From contig NW_024067695.1 in NCBI RefSeq assembly GCF_009389715.1, positions 558,001-622,000 of the forward strand: DNA of 64,000 bases, written 5' to 3'. Below are positions 1 to 11,100 of this stretch, one piece after another. Both the position numbers and the translations under genes were made by a program. The stretch is from Phoenix dactylifera. Taxonomy: Eukaryota > Streptophyta > Magnoliopsida > Arecales > Arecaceae. Every line of letters begins with the position of its first letter. Positions within the stretch are counted from its first letter, which is position 1. The notes below the pieces were generated by a model. The model saw nothing but the letters and a program-made list of their open reading frames with translations. It did not search any database and was not told the DNA's origin.

Positions 1-310
1 GCCAGGCTAGATTAAGTATTCAACCATTGATTAACTGTGTGCAGAGAAGATTTAAATGTGTGTAGAGAATACTTAACTGTGTTTCTGAGATGATTTAAAT
101 ATGTGGCAGGCTAGATTAAGTGTGTTCCAAGCTTACTTAACTATATGCCGAGATGATTTAACTGTGTACTAGACTAGATTAAGTGCTCAAACATTGATTG
201 ATTGTGTGTCAAGCTTATATGCCATACTATATTACCTGTGTACCAAGTTTACTAACCTAATTGCAATGGTGAGTTAACTGTGTTCAAGCTTACTAACTTA
301 ATTGCAATAG
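1..310. repeat. Degenerate 20-21 bp tandem repeat
   Basis: The stretch is built of diverged units about 20-21 bp long. Each has a core like CTAGATTAAGTG, GATGATTTAACTGTG or GCTTACTTAACT, beginning with variants of GCCAGG or CAAGC. At least a dozen units can be followed before the pattern dissolves into a T/C-rich run at 322-420. There is no coding potential. Unit boundaries are soft because no two copies are identical. This looks like an old minisatellite or the internal repeat of a transposon. Confidence 0.5.
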
Positions 311-449
311 TGAGTTAACTTTATTTTTCTTTTTTTCCCTTTTCTTCTTTTTCTTTCTTTTTCTTTTTTTTTTCTTTTTTTTTCTTCTCGAAGCTTCTTC
401 TTATTTTTTTCTTTCTTCTCCTCCCACGAGGCCGGCCGCGCCGGAAGAG

Positions 450-880
450 TGCCGAGGCCGGCGGTGGCTCGGCGACGTGGCCGGTGGAGCGCGGTTAAGA
501 CCCTTTCTCCTCCGGATCCTCTCGTGGGCGGCGACGGTGGGGAAGAAGCGCGAGTGGAGGGCGAGGGCAAGGGAAGCGGCGGTGGAGAGGGAGTCGCACT
601 TGGCCTGAAGGTCGGAGGTCTAGTAGGCGGCGGCCGAGTGGGCCGAGGCTGCGGAGAGTAGGGCAAAGGCGAGGGAAGTGAGGAGGAAGAGGAGGTTGGG
701 AGTGAGGGGGTGCGGGAGGAGGAGGGTGGCGGCGGCGAGGAGGAGGAAGAAGATTAGGAGTGTAGCGACGGACTGAAGGGCACCAAGGCGGTGGATGGGG
801 AAGCAGCCGTCGGCCACGGCGAGGGATAGGAAGGCGTAATGGGGAAAGAAGAAGATGAGTTTCGGTTTGGAAAGAAAAAA
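450..880 (-). pseudogene. GC-rich hydrophobic reading frame interrupted by a stop; possible gene fragment
   Basis: Read on the minus strand, an open frame runs from about 880 and encodes a hydrophobic segment (for example SVATLLIFFLLLAAATLL) with further leucine/alanine-rich stretches. It meets TAG at 620-622 and then continues open in the same frame with a hydrophilic portion beginning TSDLQAKCDSLSTAASLALA. The continuation through one stop suggests a decayed membrane-protein fragment. No family was recognised, and GC-rich sequence gives long chance frames, so this is weak. Confidence 0.25.
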
Positions 881-1361
881 TCAGGTACTTATGAGGGAGG
901 GGTATTTTTATCTCATAAAAAATAGTTAAAAATATGCTGGACCGCTTGTTATGAAGCTAGTCAAAAGGAATTTATTGTGATAGCGGAGTCTTTTGGAGGA
1001 TGGGGAATTAATTTCCCCTATTGAATTTTTTCCTATGGGACACTCCTGACTTCTGACATAGCAATCACTGCCATCACGGTAAATTTAGTTTATCCTGCAA
1101 TGGGCAGCTACCATGCAGGAATTATTAGATGGATAAGATCTACTAAGGATCCAGGATAAAATTATATATCTTGAGTGATTCATTTCACCATAGGATAAAA
1201 TTATTAGTTGGACTCGTTTCATCATCTAATAATTTCACGCTGCCACGGCGTCCATCTTGATGGACCCACTCATTATTCACTACCGCGTCTCCAGGGGATC
1301 TTTTTTCTAGCGTCGTCAACATTATAGAACACCCCCCTCCCCCCTCCCGTCTATCTCATCC
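881..1361 (+). other. Upstream region of the purine permease gene
   Basis: No gene is seen here. The stretch is AT-rich and ends in a C-rich leader (about 1328-1350) just before the start codon. A weak TATA-like ATTATAGA lies near 1321, but nothing else supports it as a promoter element. Confidence 0.3.
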
Positions 1362-2141
1362 ATGGCCTCAGTAGAAGAGAAAGAGAACAATATGGACTCC
1401 ACGGCTCCTCCTCCGTCCACCACCTCAACCCACCACCAACTCAAGCCCTCTTTCCTCGTTATCTTCAACGCCACCCTCATGCTCCTCGGCTGCGGCGGCC
1501 CCCTTCTCCTCCGCCTCTACTTCGTCCGCGGCGGCCACCGCATGTGGCTCTCCGCCTTCCTCCAGGTCTGCGCCTGGCCCATCCTCCTCCTCCCCCTCTC
1601 CATCTCCCATCTCTTCCTCCCCGCCACCGCCGCGGCCGCCACCCGCCGGCGCTGCCGCCGCTTCTTCCTCCTCCTCCCACCCGCCCTCACGGCTGCCTGC
1701 GCCGTCCTCGGTCTCCTCATTGCCGTCGACAGCTACATGTACTCCTACGCCTCCTCCTTCCTCCCCCTTTCCACCTCCTCCCTCCTCATGGCCTCTCAGC
1801 TCGCCTTCACTGCCGTCTTCGCCCTCCTTATTGTTCGACAGCGCTTCACCCCTTTCTCCCTCAACGCCGTCGTGCTGCTGACACTCGGCCCGGTCGTGCT
1901 TGGCCTTGGCGGGGCCAGCGACCGGCCGGAGGGGGAGCCGCAGTCCAAGTACTACCTAGGATTTTGTATGATGGTGGCGGCCGCGGCGCTGATAGGGCTG
2001 GTGCTGCCGCTGGTGGAGCTGGCGTATAGGCGGACCACGGAGGAGATGACGTACGCCATGGTCATCGAGACGCAGATGGTGATGGGAGCTTCTGGGTCCC
2101 TCTTCTGCCTCCTTGGCATGCTACTCAGCAAAGATTTCCAG
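1362..2141 (+). CDS. Purine permease exon 1
   Basis: This exon encodes residues 1-260, very GC-rich at first, covering the hydrophilic N-terminus and about seven helices. It ends at CAG followed by donor GTTCATG at 2142. Reading on gives a short intronic tail through a CT microsatellite and a stop at 2196-2198. Confidence 0.93.
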
Positions 2142-5100
2142 GTTCATGCGCTGATACCTCTCTCTCTCTCTCCCTCTCCCCCAACCGCCAAACACTAGAT
2201 CCACCCTCCCTCCCTTCCTCCCTTCTTTCCGTCGTGATAGAGTTAAAAATTACTTAGAAAAAGCTTGCAGAAGATACACCATTATAATGCTCTACGTGCC
2301 ACAGCCGCAAAGGTAAAGTGGACACTAAACTCTTATTAGACCACCCACTCTCTTCGATTACATTAAAGCCAGTTTGGTGCTCCTTCCAAATGTGTTTGTT
2401 ATTTTTTGATATAATGATTACTTTTAGTCAAAGTTTAAATATTTTATTTGAACCTTTGGTAGGACAAATGATCATGTCGTATAACACAAGTTGATAGTAC
2501 CTTTTATATATGGCATCAGGATCCTCTAACCTAGGCCTGGTGATAGAAGGGATCCAATTTTTGAGGTTGGGTTGTCTATCACTTTGACTATCAATGATCG
2601 AGTACATGAGTGGCGGTTATGAAACAACTCTAATATTTGAACTCGAACCTGTGTCTCTTAATATTTGAAGGATGTCCATGCTGCCACCAAGATGGTAGCC
2701 CAGTTGGAACGGGGCGTTTACTTCCAACCAAGTGGTTCCAGATTCGAAACGCGCGGGCGTCGATTAAATTTGGGGACCGAATGCTCAACGCCTGGACACA
2801 GGGTCTGAAAGTGCTACTGATCGGCTGGTAGTCTGGGTGGTGCCAGGTGTGACGTACTGGTCGGCTGGTAGTCTGGGTGGTGCCAGGTGTGACGTACTCA
2901 CACGGAGGGTCGGGTCGGATAACCGAGCCGGCTCACGGGTGGGGAGGGTATAAGTAAAATAGGTCGGCGTGCCCAACACACGATCCGATTTGCCCGCATC
3001 AAACATTCTCCTGGCGGGGTGGGGGGCCCAGTGGAGGCTTCTATGCGGGGGTGGGCTTGGACAGAGATTGCATCTTTCGCGCAAAAGAAAGATTCATCCA
3101 CGGTTGGATCATGCAATGACCGCTTCGAGATCTACGCAGTTTGAAGTGTCTGAAAATCTGCGCGGGCGTGATCCAATGGATATTGCCAAAAAAAAAAAAA
3201 AAAAGATCCATCATTCTTTGGCACGGAAGTTACAACCTGAACACTAGGCTTTTTTTTTTCTTAAAAGAAAAACTTCAGTCACCTATAGAACCGCTGGGGC
3301 GGCCGCGTCATCGGTTTCGGTTTTGACTGCGGGTCAGCCGTGGTTCAACCGGAAACTTCATTCCCTTGTTTCATACTCAACCCCTCCCCTCTCTAGTCTC
3401 CACCCCCCGTCTTTCTCCCTCCCTTCCTCAGATCTCTTCGTGCTGCTTGAGATAAGAAGAAGCACCGTCAAATCTGATGATGCTATGGACGCGGACGACC
3501 TTGGAGGAGCCCTCTTTGGCCATGGCCTTCTCGAGCTGCTCGAGGCTTTCCTGTAGTTGGTGATGTATGTAGGTCCGAGTAACAAGGCCCGGGCATGGCG
3601 GAGCCGAGAACCCAGCGCTGCTGCAGAGGCGGCGCTTTCTAGCCCTAGGGTTACCGACGACTAGAAATTTCTGGAAGAAGAGACCACGCCATCAAAAACC
3701 ACGACGGAGAGCCCTGATCACATCTTTCCCTATACCACCGAACTCACCGTTTCGTTAACCCGGGCCGGGTGGGATGCGGGTCGACCCGTTCCGGGTTGGC
3801 CGGTTCAGCCGCACGACCAACGGGTTACTGTAAATAACCGACCCTCGTGCGACCGAGCCGCCCTCCTCCACATGGGCCTGCCTATACCTCCACGTGGAAG
3901 CAGTGAAGCAAAGAGCAAATACGTGATTCTCGTTTCATTAGTCGCGGTGAGTAGTGAGGGTCACGTGTTCTATGTCAAACTTTCTAGTGTTGAATTGCCT
4001 GGAATCCGTGTTCTCGGTCATATTTTAAACTCTCGAGGAATCCTTCCAATTAGAAGAAAACAAATTGAGCAACTTTCAATTTCCAAAAATAAGTAAGAAC
4101 GATGTGAGCAGCCGATGTACAAACAAAAAAAAAAAACAATAAGAAACCTTCCTGTTGATGGATACATTAAAAAAACATACATTACGTCAAACCCTCATTT
4201 CTTTTAATATGAACAAGCGTGACAAGCTCCGGTGGATTTTAGTCTAATAAATCCACTTTTTTTTTTTTAATTGAAAAGGAGGTCAGGAGCCACCTGACTC
4301 CACAAGCTATGCACAAGAACAAATGAAGAAAATACAAGAAGAAGGGTTGGGGCTATCTAGAAATAGAAGGGCACAAACAATTAAGGATTTATTGGGTTTG
4401 CAGAAAATAATTCACTAAAATATTTTTTTGAAGAAGCTTATGCTCAAATATATAATGCCTGAAAAATATTTTTTTTATACTTGGTTGACTATAAAAAGTG
4501 GCATATTGCAGAGTGGCTTATATTTAGTTAAGCATCTATTTTTTAAAGAAAGTTGTGTAACATACTTATTACATTTTTAATAAAGAAAAAATACTTCACC
4601 TCATTCTATAAAAGCTTAAGAATATTTTTGAAAAAAAAATTCTTCTAATTCCTATCCAGTGGGAATTAAATTTTTTCATATCTCACATAAGTTTTTTTCA
4701 TAAAATATGAAAATCTTATTCTCATAAAAAACTATTGTTCTATCTTTTTTTTTAAAAAAAAAATTCAATCAAATATAAGGCATTTTTTTATATTTACATC
4801 AACCACACTTCTTTTCTTCTCCTCCTACCAACCAAATAAGACTTAAAAAAGTGTCAGTGTTCACTAACAAATCTACCACTTTGAGTATACGTGCCATTGT
4901 TATAGTTGTGAAACATGGTTAATGGCTGCCATTTAGCTAGATATCCTGACGTTCACTGTCTTTTAACAAGCTTTATTTATCTTGATCGATGAGAATATGT
5001 CGCTGCTGGTTTCCATGATTGATGGGCAGGGTCAGATGTCACCTTTAGCGTAGAGACTCTGGCACTGCTCAAATAATTTGAATATGCCCTGACATCACTG

Positions 5101-8100
5101 ATACGATGCGGGGAACTGTGGCTCGGTCATCAAATTTGAATCTGTAACGAGCTTTTCACATTAACCAGAGACATGGAAGACTAAGAATAGGCGACCATGA
5201 GTTATATTTCATAAAGCGATGTCACGAAGAAATAAGCTATTTACTGATATGACCGGGCTAGGAGCGGCCCAATGCATTTGGAGACTTAAGGCGAACTCAC
5301 TGAGAGAGGCATTTTTTCTTTCTATTTTGTCTTTGAAGCGTTCCATGCAGTTGGCCGGCCTAAGACAAACTCACTGAAGAAATATTTTTCTTTTCTGTTT
5401 TGTCTTTGAGGCTTTTTCTGTGGTGGGCCTTTTTTAGGTCGGAGCTTTAGGCGACTGCCTCAGTAGCCTAAGGGTTGGGCCAGCTCTGCATTAGCATGAG
5501 CTATCATTTATTGGGCTAGTGAGTGGAGTCCAAAATCGTGGGCCTTAAATGTATCCACGGATCAGGCCTACTCCATCGCGACAATATGAAACCCTTAAAT
5601 TTTTTTTTTTTTGCTAAACCGGGTGATCTATACAACACGTGTACGGATACACCCAATAAAATCGGAAAACAAAACATCCCGGAGCTCCCGAGGCAGCTCC
5701 CCGTCCCCAGCCCATAAGGTACTACTGGCATGGTTAGCCACGTACGTGGCCACCTAATCCGCAGCCCCGTTGGCTTCTCTAAACACATGTTTCGCCTGGA
5801 CCACCCCTCCGTCCCTCATCATCAACCCGATATCGCGGATCAAGGGATGGTCGGCAGCACCGGCTCTCAGACCCCCCTGGATCCAACTAATGACCGTAGC
5901 CGAGTCACCCTCCAAGATAACTGATCTAGCTGAGAGCACATGCTGAGCGTGTCGAAGACCCGCCCAGGCAGCTCTCAGCTCCGCTCCAGGAACCGTGCAG
6001 TCAAATACCTGACAGCCTCCTGCCGCCACTACCCTGGAGGTCGGGTCCCGAATAACAAAACCTGCTCCACCTATCGTGCCACCATCCAGCACGGACCCAT
6101 CAAAATTGACTTTGAGGAAGCTTGGGGGTGGGGGCTCCCAGGTGAAAAACACCGTGTGAGAAGCTGCCGAGGCAGAAGGGAAACCCCAGATATTCCGAGC
6201 TATCAAAAGTCCATCTAAGGAGGAAGCATGACTAAACTCTGCCGTCTGCGCCCGGGCGCTCTCCGCCACGAGCCTTGGCGACTTGCTCTGCTCACCAAAG
6301 GTTCGAGCATTCCTGGCCAGCCATATCTGGTATGCTGTGCAGGTCGCTCTAACCGCCTCTTGGCGTGTCAATGGGTTACCCGACCACCAGCGGATAGTTC
6401 GTAAGAACTGGTCCCCACGGGTCCAACCATCCCATGGCAGCCCTGCCGCACACCACGCCGCCCTCGCCCATATGCACTAAAACAGTGCATGGTCCACCGA
6501 CTCATCAGCTCTGCATGCTCCACACTCTGGGGGCATCCTCAAACCCCGTTCGCTCAATACTGCTCTTGTCGGAAGCCGAACCCAGGCGACCTTCCATAAG
6601 AACAGTGCGACCCTCGGATGGAGGCCTAGGCGCCAGACCCAGGCACACTCCGGCCCTGGCTCATGCTCTGGCCGGAGCACACGGGAGAGGTCCCCCACCC
6701 TCACTCCAGTCCTGCACGACGTGCTCCACACCCGGGTATCCGGACCCACATACCCCGGGATCGGAAGGGACCTAACCCTCTCAGCCAAGTGTGCCCCAAA
6801 CATGTGACCCAACCTAACCTCATCCCAGGCAACCCCGCCCGGGACAAGGAGGTCACAGACCCGCAGTCCCTCCACTGCCTCAATGTCAACCATAGTCGGC
6901 CAAAGTCTCAAGGGTAGGGCACCCACCCATGGGTCACCAACCACATCAATACTCTGCCCATTGCCTATCAACCATCTAGTGTTCTCCTCGACCATGGGAA
7001 GATATTTGGCAATCTCTTGCCACATGAATAAACAGCGACGCCCACTGCGAATCGCCCTTGCAGTGCCAGTACGGCCATATCTAGTAGCCATGGTCTGACT
7101 CCAGAAATCCTGTGGCTCCAGCGTGAATCGAGCTGCATGTCAGGCAATCAGCGCCTCACGTCGCTCCACCAGAGACAAGACTCCGAGGCCACCCTCACTC
7201 ACTGGTAGGCAGATGCTCTCCCATGCCACTAGATGCATCCCGTGACCCCCTCCATACGACTCCCACAGGAAGCTCCGAAGTAGCCGCTCAATCCTCATTA
7301 GCACTGTTTTCGGAACTACTGTGTTGGCCATGAAGTGGACAGGCATGGAAGCTAGCACTGACCTAATCAGCGTCAATCTACCCATCATGGAGAGTGAAGA
7401 TGCCCTCCAACCCTCCAGTCTGCTCTGAATCCTCTGCACCAGACCATAACACTCCGCCACCCGTAACCTCCGACCCGTGATGGGTACTCCCAGGTAACTC
7501 CAGGTCCCGTCCTGATCCGGCATCCCAAGTAACCCCCGAATCTCCTGTCTGACCCTATGCTCAGTGCTAGGGCTGAAGGAAATTGTTGACTTCTGAAGGT
7601 TTACCTTCTGACCCGACATAGCATAGTACTCCGCTAATACTCTCCTGAGTACTCGTGCATCCTCTACCTGCGCCCTGGCCAGGAGTAGACAATCATCTGC
7701 GAATAGTAGATGCGATATAGACCGAGACCCTGGGGCGGGAACAAACGCCTCCAACTCCCGGTTAGCACAAACACCCCGCAGAGCCCGAGACAGGACATCT
7801 GAACAGATGATGAACAAATATGGGGATAAAGGACATCCCTGTCTAAGCCCCATAGTAGACCTAAAGAAAGGGGAAGGCGTGCCGTTGATCAAGATGGAGA
7901 ATCTCGACCCCTGGACACACCCCAACACCCACTCAATCCAGGTCTCACGAAAACCGAAGCACTCCAAAGCGCGTCGCAAGAAACTCCACCGAATTCTATC
8001 ATAAGCCCGTTCCATGTCCAGCTTGACAGCCATCATACTTCTTCGCTTAGAGGCCCGTCGCAGATCCCACATCATTTCTTGGGCCAGCATGACGTTATCA

Positions 8101-11100
8101 GAGATATTCCTACCCCCCACAAAAGCACCTTGCTCCTGGCAAATGAGGCCTGGCAGCAGATGCTTCATCCTGCCCACCATTATCCTTGCCACCACCTTAT
8201 AAAGGATTGTGCACAAGCTGATGGGCCTGAAATGGCTGGGCTCCCTCGCATCCTGGCGCTTAGGTATCAACGCGACATAGGTAGCTCTCCAATCATCAGG
8301 CATCACTGTCTGACTGAAGAAATACCGCACTGCCTCCACCACTGCAACCCGAATGACACCCCAATATCTCCTAAAGAAGAAAGGTGGAAAGCCGTCCGGC
8401 CCTGGGGCCTTGTCCCCTGCAAGGGCCCAGACCGCCTCTTGCACTTCCTCCCCTGTCACATGTCGAACCAGGAGTGCATTCTCCGACATTCCGATTTGCG
8501 TATCTGCCCTCGGGAGCTGGCCGACATTCCCGGGATCTCTATCCTCCGTCCATCTAGACCGAAAGAAATCTAGCAATACCTGACTGACCTCTGCATCCCC
8601 CTCCACCTGATGACCAGTCCCATCTCGCAGGGAACGAATCATGCTCCTCTGCCTCCTGATGACCGTCGTCCGGTGGAAGAAATTGGTATTCCGATCTCCC
8701 TCTCTAATCCACTGGATTCTGGACTTCTGTCTCCAGAAGATCTCATGCTGCCGTAGCAACGAGTGATGATCAGCAAGTAGCCCCCGTAGGCTTATCATGT
8801 CTGCCTCCGGGAGCTCACCTTCCTGATCTTCTCTGATTTGAAGATTGCTAATGGCAACCTCTACCACTTCCATCTTTCTAAAAATATCTCCCACAACCTC
8901 GCGGTTCCAACGGCGGAGCCGCCTCTTAGTTAGTTCCAATTTTCGTGATACCCTCTGCATGGCATTGCCGTGAACCAGCAAGGACCATGCCTCCCGAACG
9001 ATATCCCAGGATTGAGGGTAGGACAACCACACCTTCTCAAAACGGAAAGGGCTATGATGGCCAGAGTCCAAAACTGTTGATAACAACAGTGGACAATGGT
9101 CAGAGGCAATACGGGATAAGTGTCTGACCTGGTAGGTGGGAAATCGGATGATCCAATCGGGGCTCGCAATAGCCCTGTCTATCCGCTCCCAAACCCTAGT
9201 CATGCCAGACTGGTTATTACACCACGTGAATCGTGGTCCCGAGAAACCCAGATCCACTAAGCCATTCTGAGATACAAAATCTCGGAACTCTCTTCGATCT
9301 ACTGTATCGGTAAAGGGTCGTCCTCCTCTCTTCTCACTCGCACTTAGAATACAATTGAAGTCACCTATCACCATGGTCGGAAACCACTGGGCAACCAGAT
9401 TAGTAATCTCGTCCCAGAGGACTCTCCTATTCCTATAATCAGTGCTTGCATACACCCCACACAAAACCCATGGAGCCGCATCAGGCTCAGTAATAATCAT
9501 GATAACCTGTTGGGGGCAGTTGTGGAAGACATCCACAGACGCCACCCCCCGCTTCCATAATACCAAAATATCCCCTGAAAGCCCTTGGGAGTCTATCGCA
9601 TAGGACTCCCAGTCGACCTCCAGACGACGCTGCACACGACGAAGTCCGTTACCAGACAATCGCGTCTCACAGAGGAAGCAGATCTCTGGGCTGTGGACCT
9701 GCACTAACCTCCTGAACAACGTCCTAAAGGACGGCTTACCTGCCCCTCTGCAATTCCAAGCTAGGATCCTCATGGAGAAAAGTCTGAGAGGTCGGCCACA
9801 GGCTCATCCACCCCCTGGGCCATCGGGTCCAGCACTACCTCGAGGTAAATCCCCCCAAGCTGACCGTCATCCTCACTCACTCCGGAGACAACCCGCATAA
9901 CAGCCGCTCGGACCCTCTGTACCACCGTCGGATGATCCACCGCCGGTGTACTGGTGGCCCCTGCGACCGCAACCCGGTCATCACTGCTCTCCCTACTGTC
10001 CCCCCGGGGTACCCCCTCCCGGGCGGCCTGAGCTAGCTGCTCAGCCTCGGGGTGGCTAACCAAAACCCGACCCCCTGCCCCATAGGCCTCACCGCCTAGG
10101 TCACGCTCGCCCGGGCTAGACTCCTGCGGGGGGTATACTATGACTCCAGTGCCCGCCGGAGAGGTCTCTGGCCGGGGTCTCTCCCCCACCTGGGGCGGGG
10201 AACCAAACCAGAATACTGTAGATGATCCCCGTGCTGGATCCTCGGTGGTGTCCATCAGCCCAGGCACACTCAGTGCTCCTGGTGACCCGAGCCTCTCTCG
10301 TCCTATAGTCTCCGGCTCCATCACATCATGCCTACTCGTCGGGCCCATCCCCTAGCCCGTAAGGCCAAACTGGAAAGGACCAAGCCCCGAGAGAGCGACC
10401 CCGGGGTCAGCCAGCTCACGAACAGGCTCGCTCGGAGCCAACTGCCCGCGGGGCCCAACCGGCATGGGCGGCTCGCCAGGCCGACTCGGCCCACCAGGCG
10501 CACGCGGCCCGCCAGGCGCGCGCGGCCCGCCAGGCACGCGCATCCCGCAGGCCCCACGCAGCCCGCCAGGCCCGCGCGCAACCGACCCTTTGGGCGCGCG
10601 GGTCATCCTGGGAACGCGTGGCCCGTTGGAAGCGCGCCCCCCCGTGGGCACCATCAGCACCCGTATGACACGCGCGCGCGCACGTGCCGTGCGCATCACG
10701 CGCAACGCACGTGCGCGCGCCGAACCCATACCAAAGGAACCCAATGGGCCCTTGTCGACTCGCGGCCCATCATCCCTGGGCCGCTTGCCAGACGGGCCCG
10801 TGGTCCCACCCGCGTAGCTCGGCGGGCCGGGTAGCGCGACCGGGCCAGCCCAAAGCATGTCCGGCCCAGCCTTACTTGGCCCACCGTCCGGGTCAACCAG
10901 GCCGACTCTGGGTTGAAATGCCGAGTCGACTCGGTTGCTGCCGTGGTGGGAGTCCGGTGCTCCGTCGCCCGCCCCCTCCATCGGCGTGTTTTTCAGCGGC
11001 GAGTGGCGGCGGGCGATCTTGGTTGGTTTCTGCCAACCGTCACGGTCCGGAGGGGGTATAACCGGTGGGCTGGCCCGGTCTTCCGGAGACAGCGGCCGAG

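Noticed and set aside
2691-2755. tRNA gene suggested by A- and B-box matches
   Set aside because: No acceptor stem, anticodon arm or T-arm closes around the boxes, and the B box has a mismatch. A tRNA-derived SINE fits better.
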